NCBI GenBank assembly: GCA_022570795.1
Contig: JAKUDP010000008.1
Location: 806,001-870,000, forward strand
Direction of reading: 5' to 3'
Origin: Sphaerulina vaccinii
Lineage: Eukaryota > Ascomycota > Dothideomycetes > Mycosphaerellales > Mycosphaerellaceae
Length of the DNA: 64,000 bases
The notes beneath the pieces are model-generated. The model was not told the DNA's origin and searched no databases. It saw only the letters and a program-made list of their open reading frames with translations. Each line of letters opens with the position of its first letter. Within the stretch, counting starts at the first letter, position 1. A program made the position numbers and the translations under genes. Shown one piece after another: positions 1-9,647 of this stretch.

Positions 1-133
1 AGAACGTCCAATACAGTAGTGTATCTCGGCTGCTGCTAGCAGTCATCGTGAGGTATAAGTAGCAGCATTGGATGTCCAGTGCGAGCAGGAACAGTATCCT
101 GAGTCTCCTCCTGCCAAACGAGCTACTACCAAG

Positions 134-1172
134 ATGAACATGCCTGGCCTTCCCTCCACACTCCTCTCCCTCCTTATCGTGACAGCTTCAGCAGGCCCTG
201 TCCTCTTGGCAGAAAGACAAGCAACCCAACAAGTCAACCTCCAATTCTCTGTACCAGAAGCTCAATTTCGGACGTTCGAGAACTCGAACACATTGAAGAG
301 CTATTTTCAATCCAAGGGCTACAACTACAACCTCAACTATGCCCAGCTCTCGCAAGGCGTGGCAACAATAGACCAGTACTTCACGCAGCGAGCAGCTCAG
401 ACTGCACCATCCTCATCAAACAATGGCTTCCCGACTTCTGGTGGCACTCCCCAGACGTTCACAGACTCGACAACTCTAAAGGGAGGACCTAGCTATACAA
501 ACAACAGCATGAGTGCTCAGGCAAATCTGGTGTCTGTCATCAGCTTCAGTGATGGAAATGCTGCAACGTGAGTCCGACCACCAATAACATCATCACAAAG
601 TCAACAGAGTACTGACCTATCTCTCCAGTGCCGGAGGCGCTATCCAACGCACCCAAACCTCCTCGTCGACATCTTCTTCTGGCAACTCAAACAGCACGGC
701 AACAGTCACTGGCAACCCAGCTTCGATAGACGTCACTTCTACAGTCGTAGGAGCCACAGATCGACGAGTCGCCACTGGTAATCCCACAGATGCTCTCACA
801 GCTGGAAATTGTGCAGCATCTGCCAATGGCGCATCTGCTCAAAGCACTCTTACCACATTCCTTACGCTGCCTATCAACGTCACCTCTCCAGCTCAGAGCA
901 TGAGCGAGACTGCGAGCAGCTTTTGTGAAGCCGGTGTAAGTGCCAAACGAGCTGGTACTCCAGGAGGCACTGGCACAAGCATAGGCAGCACACAAGGTGC
1001 ACTGCAAAACGGAGGTGTAGCAGCAGTCGTAACCTGCAACGGCCAAATGACACGAGGAGTTCCAACTGTGATCTTCGGAGTACAGATCCAAGGCACATAC
1101 AGCTCAACACAAGGTTTTCGAGGAACATTCGTAGGATCGAGAACTGCAAGCGTAGCAGTAAGTTGTTCATAG
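134..1172 (+). CDS. Secreted protein of unknown function, two exons
   Basis: I do not recognise the family. The model is exon 134-567, a 61-bp intron with a GTGAGT donor at 568 and a CAG acceptor ending at 628, then exon 629-1172, giving 325 residues. The first in-frame ATG is at 68, but I chose 134 because a signal peptide then starts cleanly: MNMPGLPSTLL followed by a hydrophobic stretch to about residue 22. The mature part is rich in Ser, Thr, Gly, Asn and Gln and carries several N-glycosylation sequons. Four cysteines lie in the C-terminal half. This fits an extracellular or wall-associated protein. The reading frame continues smoothly across the splice (GNAA-T-AGGAIQ). The gene ends 24 bp from the convergent UstYa-like gene. 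Confidence 0.75.
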
Positions 1173-1196
1173 ATCAAACACAACTTAAGATGAAGA

Positions 1197-2003
1197 CTAT
1201 GGCCCCATCTCAATAACCCAACTCTTAACCTCCTCATAATCCTTACAAACATGCTTAGCATTCCACCCATCACTCCCCTTAACCCCATCTGGAAACGTAG
1301 TCGCCGCACCTTCCAACGCCGTATCGCCACAACACATAATTCCCTGTCGAATATAATCAAAACAATGTCCTAAATGCCACGAATGATCATGATGAGGTTT
1401 CTTCTTCAAACCCTCCCTTCTCCTCTCTTTCCCATGCATAGGAGCGAGCTCCATCGTCCCATTAACCTGCTCCGCCAGATCATTATAAGCCTCAAGTATA
1501 CTATGTAAACAATGTAACTGATGCGCCATACTCGTATCCACTAGATTAAACTTCACTCCATCTTCCTCTTCAATCGTCGGAACTGCTAACTCCCTATACC
1601 TCTTATTCCCTTTATACCAATCTTTCAAATTAATCAAGCCAAACCCATCAGGTGCGAAAGTCCTCCAGTAAGCTTCTTGCACCTCCTTATCTTCTGGATG
1701 ACCTATTGCCGCTGTAGCTTCTTTCGATGGGTGGAAGAATTGGATTTTCTGACTGAAACGTGGAGCGAGACCGTTTATGTCGCCCGTGTGTTGGTATTTA
1801 TCTCCTCGGAGGAGTTGGATTGATAGGATGATTGTGGAGAGGGTTAGGAGGATGTTAAGGATCCAGGGGAAGGATCGACTCCAAGGTCTTTGGCTGGAGT
1901 ATGGTGATAGTCTGTGGTGGTAGGTTTCTTCAGGGGCTGTGTCGCTAGCGTCACTTCGTGAGAGGAAGTGCTCTTCGTCGTGTGATGAGTCTCGAGAGGC
2001 CAT
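1197..2003 (-). CDS. UstYa-like (DUF3328) oxidase family protein
   Basis: A 268-residue protein read from the ATG at 2003; an upstream in-frame ATG at 2135 would add 44 residues without membrane or domain character. There is one membrane anchor at about residues 46-66 (FPWILNILLTLSTIILSIQL). It is followed by the two signature HxxHC motifs of the UstYa family: HQLHC at about 161-165 and HLGHC at about 210-214. The second sits in the usual context HCFDYIRQGIMCCGDTAL. Family members act in fungal secondary metabolism, for example the oxidative cyclisation of ribosomally made peptides (ustiloxin, asperipin) or mycotoxin tailoring. No backbone synthase or repeated Kex2-cleaved precursor is visible nearby, so the substrate is unknown and this may be an orphan copy. 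Confidence 0.85.
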   Translation of the reverse strand: MASRDSSHDEEHFLSRSDASDTAPEETYHHRLSPYSSQRPWSRSFPWILNILLTLSTIILSIQLLRGDKYQHTGDINGLAPRFSQKIQFFHPSKEATAAIGHPEDKEVQEAYWRTFAPDGFGLINLKDWYKGNKRYRELAVPTIEEEDGVKFNLVDTSMAHQLHCLHSILEAYNDLAEQVNGTMELAPMHGKERRREGLKKKPHHDHSWHLGHCFDYIRQGIMCCGDTALEGAATTFPDGVKGSDGWNAKHVCKDYEEVKSWVIEMGP

Positions 2004-2393
2004 TGTTGGTGCTTGTGAGAGGATGTGGAACGTTGTAGAAGCTTGTTTCGAGTAAGACTTTTGCGGTATGTGCAACGTGGTAGAGTCTATGTCGAGTTGT
2101 GCTTGTGTCAGTAGATGCAGTCGCGTCGGCGCCACAAGTGAAGTGAAGTCAAGACATTCACGATGCGCAAGTACTACCTGTCACAAGTGAGGGAAGCTGC
2201 AGCATGAGTTAGCCAATGAGACACTCTTCTGCAGACGTCTTTGGTAAGTCGTCTTCTGAGGTCAAAGAAAAGTCTCAGTGTGGAGTCCTATTGACAACCA
2301 CTTTCGGTCACAATTGTATTATCTTGGCATGCCGTGTGCAAAGTACCTACAACGTTGTACTGCTTCCGTTGTGCCTTCATTGAGCTCATCATC
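2004..2393. other. Intergenic: UstYa-like promoter and DNMT5 3' flank
   Basis: About 390 bp between the start of the UstYa-like gene and the stop of the methyltransferase gene, both on the minus strand. No further coding or RNA feature is visible. Confidence 0.5.
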
Positions 2394-5300
2394 TTACTCG
2401 TCGTCTTCTGTGTACTTCGTGGAGAACTTAATCAATGAACTGAAGTCCTCCCAGCCCATGACCCGAGACTTCCCACGCACTTTTTCCCTCTCTTGCGCGT
2501 CAAGGTCCGCGCCGCACTTGACTAACCAGCTCTGAGGTCGCAGACTGAATCGTCCGTTCTCCTGAACAAGCTGGGTACGCTCTGGTCGAGGTTTCGAGTG
2601 CATGTCCAGTGCCTTCTTGATCGCGGGCGCGCTGACGGTAGGTGCGTGCTGTTCTATCAATGCGTTCGATCGGCGTTCGCGATGTTCCAGAACGTCAACA
2701 TCGATGGTGTCTAACGCAACGATGCGGTAGACGTGAATGGATCTGCTCTGGCCGAAACGACGAACGCGACCCAGTGCTTGCGCCATAGTTGAGTCGTACC
2801 TGTACTGCGTTTCTTGTAGCAGAGGACTAAGGAAGATGACGTGGTTCGCGTTTTGTAGATTGGAGCCGGCTGCTGTCTCATCAGCTGCGTTCAGCACGAT
2901 GACTGTGTATTGCTCCAGGGCATCAGCAGACTCTCTGAAGGCCTTCAGTTGCGACCCGGCCTGTCCAGCGGCCTGAACCACGACGTTGGAGATCTCAGAG
3001 CGTTTCAACGCCAAAGCCAATTGCTTAAGCTGCTCCTCGAACTGTACGAACAAGATGGCTTGCTCGCCTTTACTCTGCACATGCTGCAGGAGTTGCATGG
3101 CCTTCTGAAGTTTCGCGCCATATGCTGATGGTTTTGTGCGCTGGAGGTTGCCCATCTTACTCGTCCATAACAGAGAGTGCTGCTCGATAGCGCTCGAGCA
3201 CCCCTCAGCCGTACAACGGGTCGTAGCAGCTTTCTTCTTAGCTTTGTAGCAAGTCTCGCAGATCAGATGACCGCACTCAGCCGACAGCGCATATTCAGCA
3301 GGCTTGTGAGCGGGACATCCTGGATTGGTGCATCGATTGACCTTACTGCCCTCCTGGGCATCATCTTGAAGTTGCTTCGCACTGGCGAAGTAGCGAAGAG
3401 ATCTCCTTTCCATCAATAATCTTGTGCACATCCCTTTCAGATTGCGAGCAACAGCCTCAGCAGCTTTCTCGTCCCGTTTGGAAGTCCCTATGCTCTTATT
3501 CTTGCCTTTCGAAGCTGCTGCAAAGATTGAGGCGACCTCTTCGACTGTCTCCTGGTCTGAGAGACCACTTTCGTCTAGCAAGTATGATTTCCATCGTTCG
3601 AATTCCGCTCTGTCTCGAGCTATAGCCTGCGAGGCAATATCTGCAAGAGAGGCACGCAGATCGACAATATTGCGATTGCAGGAGTCCATCAGATCTATCA
3701 GAAGTGACTTGTGATCCGCCCTTGAAATTTGATCAATGAATGCAGCGGCTTTGGACAGCGCCTGCTCGGCTGTGGAAGAGCCGGACACTGCTTCATTGAG
3801 CCGCCGGTTTCGTTCTGTCTCTTTGGACTTGCCTGTAAGCTTCAGATTCATTTCTCGCGTATTCAGATCTTGGGAAAGCTCAGTATACATCAGACGATGC
3901 TCGAACTCCAGCTGCACCGGAACTAGGTGCTCGTGGTAGCTCATCTCGCTGAAGTCTCCAAGGTTTTGACGCGCAAAAGTGTCGAGAAACTGCTGGTGCA
4001 ATGCATGAATGCTAGCATATCTTGCTTGGGACGGCAATTGGCGCCACATAGTATCAAACTGCTCGAACGCTGACATTTCTTTCGATAGTACTCTGCGACT
4101 CGAGTTCTTCATCACCGCAGCATCCATAGACCCGATAGGCAGCTCAAGACCAAGGAGCTTGGCCATCTGAGCGACCTGGTAGAAGTCCTCAGTGGCGGGA
4201 GTGCCAGACAGGCCCCACCTCTTGTCCGCATTGAGGGCTGCTGTTGCTGCACGATCCGTGACCTCGTAGTCGTGGAACTCGTCCACGATTAATCGATTCC
4301 AGTAAAACATTTCGAACAGAGGTTGACCGACAGTTGACGTATCGACAGCAGCGGGCGCTGCCTGTAAGACTTGTTGCGCTGAGGTGAGCTTCTTGTTCTT
4401 GTTCGCCACGTAGTTCTGCCCACGGTGTCGTCTCGATGGTACAATGGCTCTGAACTCCTCGCTATTCATGTTCGAATTATACTTTGCTTTGATATGCTCC
4501 ACGAGGTTGGCTTTGCCACCCTTGAGTACAGCAAGATGCTCAGGAATCTGGCGCACAGCGTGGTCGCGCCACTGCATGAAAGCACGACCTCTCGTCGCGG
4601 CAGGGCCAGGTACAGCCGCAAATGATGCTAGTCGATCAGTGTACTCCACACTCGCGAGCACTGTGCGACTGACCACGATAATTTTCGCCTTCGTGAAGTC
4701 CTCAAGAGTGTAGGCGCTTAGCTGTTTTGGCGTTGTGATACTACGCACCCCTGACTGAAATCCTAGCTTGTCTTGGATCTCGTCGACCCACTGCTGCACT
4801 AGGGAGGGGGGGCATACAATCAATGTCGCTGCAGTTGCCTGGAGTCCAGCTGGCTGTCGCCTCTGCAGATCTCGAACAAGATCACCAGGCGCGGTAGACT
4901 TCGCTTCGGCGCCGATGAGTGCTAGGCTTGTGATAGTCTTGCCAAATCCAGGATGATCTGCGCAAATGCCGCCACGCACAGTTGTGGAGCCTTGAGCCCG
5001 AACCTCTGCTGTCCATCCCGAAGCTGCGACCGACTCTTCTTCCGTCTCTTCGAGCGTGAAAGCGACTCCTCTCTCGCGCTCGATCATCCACGTCAGGGCT
5101 TGCTTCTGCTGATGGAACAACGCCACCGAGATGCCTGTGTTACCATGATACAGATCTGTGTCCTTGTTTGAAGAGAGTCGAAACTTCTTAAACACGTAAG
5201 GCGTCTTATCGATTCTCCTCAGAAGTCGCCACGAGTACTCAACATCACCGACGGCATCAGGCAGTCTGGCCCTCGCGCGATGCGCAAGTGTCGCCATGTT

Positions 5301-8300
5301 GACTCCCAGGTCTACTTGAAAGCCACCATGCACCTGGGTTGCTGCAAGGACAAGAGCTTGAGGTCGCGATTTCATTGCGTGCTCATACGTCGCAGCACCG
5401 TGCACATCCTCGTACGGCTTTATCTCGTTCGAGTCCTGGAGTGCCCAACGAAGTGCAGGACGGCTGGGCGCACATCTGTCACATCGGTGAGACGTGGACG
5501 ACAGCGGACGCCATTTGCCATCTGGGAGTGAGCGTCCCATTGCTTCCAGGACCCATTTGTGGTCGGCAAGAAAGCGAACGTCTCCAGACTTGGCGACTAC
5601 AGGCCCATTTGTGCTTGTGCTATACTGCTTGTCGTCAACGAGTGCACTTAGTAGTTGCACAGTCTGAGTGCATGCTGCTGAGCGGAGCACTGTCTTGACA
5701 GCTTTCAGCCTCGAGATCTTGATCGAAGGCTCATATGAAGTTAGTTGACAGGATTTCTCATGCCACGACTCTTTGACATTGAGGAGCGGTTCAACGTTCT
5801 TGTGGCCAGGTCGTGTCCATGGGCGCCATGGTGCGGCGATGCTAGCAAAGACACGACGTATTTCGTCATGGTCCAGGTGTTCGATACTGTCTGAGAACAC
5901 AAAACAGTCTTCATCCGGCTCTCCAGTTGCGGTCGGATCCAAGAAGAGGTACATAGGAGGCTTCGTGTCGTCTATCCGTTTGAACAGACTATCGCAAGCT
6001 TTGCCACAATGTGGCAGGTATTGATATCTGCCACTAATCATAGCCATTGCTAGGGGAGCGTGCACTGTGATATCGAGAAACGCTGGCACAGTATGAGACG
6101 CGAAGTCTGGCAGACCAGAACGAGCCCAGAAGGACGCTATATTGGCACTGGACGCTTCGATCTCGATGGGGATTTGCGTAGTCTTAGGTGTTCGCAATTG
6201 CCACTGATCGCCGAAGAAGGACTTCTTGGCAACGCTGATAGCAATAGGCTGTTCTAGCGCAGCGCGTGAAGGACTGTTGCTGGGTAAGTGCTTGGGTATG
6301 TCGGAAAAGAGCCGCCAACATGCTTGGTCTGTAGCAAAGCTGAGCTCGAGACGTGCGCCAGATCCCGCGTAGGTGATAGTCCAGCAGTGAGTTCGTCGAA
6401 TAGACTGCAGGCTGAACTGTTGACCTATAGCCTTCACTACAGCTTTGTACTCTTGGTCTGGGGAGAGGCTCTGCCATGCCGTTCGAGCATCGAACACCAA
6501 ATTGAGAGGCAGAGTCTGGTGCAGAAAGTCTTCAAAATCGTTTGGCGCCATTCTGCCTTGGCTAAGCATTGCATCGTGTCTGTAGACATGTACTGGGTTA
6601 CCAGCGCAGGCAACACACGCAGTATGACCACAGCAGGCGCACTTCTGGATACCTTTGGTTGTAGTTCTCCCAGAAGTCTCGCAAACACAACGTCGTGCCG
6701 CCTGTTCTGCTCGCCGCAGCAGCTGCGCCATGTCTAAGCCATCGATTTCATGCTGAGAATCTGGTGAGAGCGACTTCATATGTGCGACCACCAGATTGAG
6801 TCCTGGTTTCGTGATTGCCGAGTGGTTACGCTCATGGTCGCAAGTGCGACTAATAGCACGATGGCCAGCGATCAACGCAGACAGTATTGCAGAACCAACG
6901 ACTGTTGTCGTCATAGCATTGCCAGCAAGATCTTTGATTTGACTGGGGACTTCGGTTGTGAATGATACTTTGTCCATCGGCAGTCCCTGAAGCTTGAGGA
7001 GCTCTTCCGGAATAAGGACTCGTCCAGCGTTCGTCAGGAATGGTATCATGGTGGGCACGATGCACCCGATGATACCAAATGCGGTCGTATCCTTATCGAA
7101 GTAAACATTTTGGGATAAATCCCAGAGTCTGGCCTTGGACCGGGCATCATAAAATCCATTCTCTGACAAAGCCTTGCGCAGAACCGCTATGTCGATGAAA
7201 TCTCTGACGCGTTCGGGCATCGAAGAATACCATGTATGATCACCACCTTCTGGAACCACCATCGAGCCACTCTCGGACCATTGAGTGAATGGTCGTGCCC
7301 TTCCCAGGCGGGATTCATGTCGCAGTTTGCTGTGTCCGAACTCGCATTGTGACCAATCTCTCTCGCGAGAGGGTCCATCGTCCTTGAGTTGTGGCCGAGT
7401 CGTCAGCTGGTCACTGGGTATGAGAAAAGCAGACAACGGTGAGCTGGCTGGGCGCCTGAAATGCGCCATAAGTTCGGTCCACTTCTTTCCAGCTCCAGCG
7501 AGAGACGATCTCGCGGCCCGCTGGTTGAAGCATACCATGTAGCCTCTTTGTCTGGTCTGCGGAACGTAGTACTTCTTGCTGTCAAGGAAAGCTCCAGAAG
7601 CAACGTATCCTATCTCTTCATAGTCTGACAGCATCCTGTCCCACGGCGCACCCAGCACATTTTCGAGTAGCACTATCGCTGGCCTGAAGGCTTTGCAGTA
7701 TGCCAGCACAGCAGCATAGGTGTCGCCACTTTCTCCGCCATCATCCACTCCCTTCTTGCGACTGTTCAACGCTGAATAATCCACACAGCTTGTGCCAGCG
7801 ATGAGCAGGTCAACAATCTTCGGTACTGGCACCTTGCCACCGTAGGCAGTGGTGGCCATCGGCTCCTCGTCATCAACAACACTGACGAGTTCAGTTATGT
7901 CGCGGAATATGATCGGTGGGCGAAAGTTGCGCTCGATGTACGCTTGCTTGTAAGGAACAATCTCAGCACTGAAGAGATGCTCAACCTCAAGCGCTGAAGT
8001 GCCAAGGCACTCTTGAAACATCTCAAGCGCTAGAAGAGGGCTCTCGGTACCGGAGCACATCGTTGCGACCTTAAGAGGACCAGGGAGTGAATCCAGAGCT
8101 TGACTCAAGCCCTTGCAAAGGGCTTTGTTTGTGATATCTTCGAATATTCCGCGTGTGTCCGATAAAGGAGGAAGATCATGCGTCAAGCCTTTGCCTTTGC
8201 CTTGCTCAAGCAAGTTCGCCATGATCTTAGACCTGGTCGCCCCGTTCTTCTTTCCTTTCGCATTAGTGGTCGAAGAGCTCGTTGGCAGAGAGGTCTTCTT

Positions 8301-9095
8301 CACGCCATGTTTCTTTACCACAGGCATGTCTTCGTCGCTATCTTCGAAACTGACTGCCTCACTTTCTGACGATGGTTCACCAGCACTCGAAACATCGTCT
8401 GCAACATCGTCGCCCATCTCAAAATCGGAGTCATCGTCCTTGGGCTTGCTACTGAACGTCGGGTTCGGAGCAGTAGGGGAGCTGGCCAACTCATCCTCTG
8501 ATTCGCTCGACTCTTCTGAAGCCCTTCGCATCATAATGCTGCAAGCGTCAATAGATTTCCTTGCCGCTGCTCTGACCGGCTTGGCAGGCCCCAATTTGAC
8601 GTCTTCATCCTTTGCAGTTGCGTTCGTTTCAGTGCAATCGTGTGACGTCGTGTGCAGGCTCTTCGTCAAGGTCGATTTGGAAGATCCGGCAACGACTGGT
8701 TTGTGGATGGACTTTCGTTTCGTCTCAGACCCTCCTGACTTTGCTTTGACTGGTATGTTGGCGGGTGCTTTGATGTCAGCTTTCGTGCGAGCTTTTGCTG
8801 GTTTCTTTTGTGGCTGGAGCGGAGCCTTCCATTTGATACCATTCACATATGCGATTGGCCCTTTTGACTTCCGCTGCCACTCTGGCGAGTTGAGGACGCG
8901 GAATGGCTCTCGGTGCGAGTCTGTGGTGCTGGGTTTGACTGTCGTATTGTCGTTCTCAACACCGCTAGACAAATCGATCACCTTGTTTTGCTGTACTTTC
9001 TGCCGTTTCGGAGGAGCAATATGGATCGTGTCGCCATCACTGTCGCTGTACAGATCGATTGCTGGTGGTGCTGCTTTCCTCTTTAGTCGACCCAT
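2394..9095 (-). CDS. DNMT5: DNMT5-type cytosine methyltransferase with RING and SNF2 helicase
   Basis: A 2,233-residue intronless reading frame, started at the ATG at 9095 because the residues before it are non-conserved and the protein then opens with a nuclear, charged tail. Domain order: disordered basic/acidic N-terminus to about 330; C5 methyltransferase with motif I (TMCSGTESPLLALE, about 343-356), catalytic Cys in GTSCVDYSALN (about Cys437), ENV (about 478), QTRQRGY (about 513-519) and the C-terminal AGNAMTTTV motif. The SNF2 ATPase has Walker A HPGFGKT near 1383 and DEFHD near 1605. A C3HC4-like RING lies at about 1918-1965, and helicase-C ends with GRVRRFGQSRSIHVYR near 2112. In Cryptococcus, DNMT5 is an ATP-dependent maintenance methylase. 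I see no N-terminal chromodomain. The GTSC in place of the common PC motif is normal for DNMT5. Confidence 0.93.
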   Translation of the reverse strand: MGRLKRKAAPPAIDLYSDSDGDTIHIAPPKRQKVQQNKVIDLSSGVENDNTTVKPSTTDSHREPFRVLNSPEWQRKSKGPIAYVNGIKWKAPLQPQKKPAKARTKADIKAPANIPVKAKSGGSETKRKSIHKPVVAGSSKSTLTKSLHTTSHDCTETNATAKDEDVKLGPAKPVRAAARKSIDACSIMMRRASEESSESEDELASSPTAPNPTFSSKPKDDDSDFEMGDDVADDVSSAGEPSSESEAVSFEDSDEDMPVVKKHGVKKTSLPTSSSTTNAKGKKNGATRSKIMANLLEQGKGKGLTHDLPPLSDTRGIFEDITNKALCKGLSQALDSLPGPLKVATMCSGTESPLLALEMFQECLGTSALEVEHLFSAEIVPYKQAYIERNFRPPIIFRDITELVSVVDDEEPMATTAYGGKVPVPKIVDLLIAGTSCVDYSALNSRKKGVDDGGESGDTYAAVLAYCKAFRPAIVLLENVLGAPWDRMLSDYEEIGYVASGAFLDSKKYYVPQTRQRGYMVCFNQRAARSSLAGAGKKWTELMAHFRRPASSPLSAFLIPSDQLTTRPQLKDDGPSRERDWSQCEFGHSKLRHESRLGRARPFTQWSESGSMVVPEGGDHTWYSSMPERVRDFIDIAVLRKALSENGFYDARSKARLWDLSQNVYFDKDTTAFGIIGCIVPTMIPFLTNAGRVLIPEELLKLQGLPMDKVSFTTEVPSQIKDLAGNAMTTTVVGSAILSALIAGHRAISRTCDHERNHSAITKPGLNLVVAHMKSLSPDSQHEIDGLDMAQLLRRAEQAARRCVCETSGRTTTKGIQKCACCGHTACVACAGNPVHVYRHDAMLSQGRMAPNDFEDFLHQTLPLNLVFDARTAWQSLSPDQEYKAVVKAIGQQFSLQSIRRTHCWTITYAGSGARLELSFATDQACWRLFSDIPKHLPSNSPSRAALEQPIAISVAKKSFFGDQWQLRTPKTTQIPIEIEASSANIASFWARSGLPDFASHTVPAFLDITVHAPLAMAMISGRYQYLPHCGKACDSLFKRIDDTKPPMYLFLDPTATGEPDEDCFVFSDSIEHLDHDEIRRVFASIAAPWRPWTRPGHKNVEPLLNVKESWHEKSCQLTSYEPSIKISRLKAVKTVLRSAACTQTVQLLSALVDDKQYSTSTNGPVVAKSGDVRFLADHKWVLEAMGRSLPDGKWRPLSSTSHRCDRCAPSRPALRWALQDSNEIKPYEDVHGAATYEHAMKSRPQALVLAATQVHGGFQVDLGVNMATLAHRARARLPDAVGDVEYSWRLLRRIDKTPYVFKKFRLSSNKDTDLYHGNTGISVALFHQQKQALTWMIERERGVAFTLEETEEESVAASGWTAEVRAQGSTTVRGGICADHPGFGKTITSLALIGAEAKSTAPGDLVRDLQRRQPAGLQATAATLIVCPPSLVQQWVDEIQDKLGFQSGVRSITTPKQLSAYTLEDFTKAKIIVVSRTVLASVEYTDRLASFAAVPGPAATRGRAFMQWRDHAVRQIPEHLAVLKGGKANLVEHIKAKYNSNMNSEEFRAIVPSRRHRGQNYVANKNKKLTSAQQVLQAAPAAVDTSTVGQPLFEMFYWNRLIVDEFHDYEVTDRAATAALNADKRWGLSGTPATEDFYQVAQMAKLLGLELPIGSMDAAVMKNSSRRVLSKEMSAFEQFDTMWRQLPSQARYASIHALHQQFLDTFARQNLGDFSEMSYHEHLVPVQLEFEHRLMYTELSQDLNTREMNLKLTGKSKETERNRRLNEAVSGSSTAEQALSKAAAFIDQISRADHKSLLIDLMDSCNRNIVDLRASLADIASQAIARDRAEFERWKSYLLDESGLSDQETVEEVASIFAAASKGKNKSIGTSKRDEKAAEAVARNLKGMCTRLLMERRSLRYFASAKQLQDDAQEGSKVNRCTNPGCPAHKPAEYALSAECGHLICETCYKAKKKAATTRCTAEGCSSAIEQHSLLWTSKMGNLQRTKPSAYGAKLQKAMQLLQHVQSKGEQAILFVQFEEQLKQLALALKRSEISNVVVQAAGQAGSQLKAFRESADALEQYTVIVLNAADETAAGSNLQNANHVIFLSPLLQETQYRYDSTMAQALGRVRRFGQSRSIHVYRIVALDTIDVDVLEHRERRSNALIEQHAPTVSAPAIKKALDMHSKPRPERTQLVQENGRFSLRPQSWLVKCGADLDAQEREKVRGKSRVMGWEDFSSLIKFSTKYTEDDE

Positions 9096-9647
9096 GTCGT
9101 CTTCTGAACCGACGCGTGAGGTTCGATGCGTGAATGCACACTCATGTGCTCTTCTGGACAGTGTTGTACATATTACTGGTCTCCATGCATAGTTTAGCTG
9201 TCCATGATGCTGTTCGTCCGTAAACCGTGAAATGTGGTGAAAGTGCCATTGGAAGACGCGATGTTTGAGGTGAGACGCGTTCAGAAAGGCCGAAACTCGG
9301 AAGCGCCTGCCAAGCACGATCATCCGCGAAACTCAAACCACTGACCACGCCTTCCTGTTACGTTGGAAGATCATCTCGGTGAGGGCTGATGATATGATGA
9401 TATGATGGGTCGCAAAGTCGCGTCTGAACATGGCGTGCAACCACTGTCGATGCTGCTCGCTTGCCGGAGTAATCGTGGGTGATGGGCAACATCCTTGCAA
9501 GGCCAGCGACTGATGTCTTGGCGCGAACGGACTCTTCTGGCACCTTATGCTGAAGATGTTGTTTCAAAAGAAGAAGATGGAATCGACTGATGAGATGATG
9601 TGTGGGCGCTGATTGTAGAGGCAGGCGCGATGGCGATAATGACCACT
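9096..9647. other. Intergenic: DNMT5 5' region
   Basis: About 550 bp upstream of the methyltransferase and downstream of the transporter stop. The open frames here lack recognisable domains or codon continuity, so I treat this as promoter/5' UTR and 3' UTR. Confidence 0.5.

Noticed and set aside
8113..9192. Plus-strand 359-residue frame opposite the methyltransferase
   Set aside because: It is the antisense of the low-complexity N-terminus of the methyltransferase, without domain or start context.
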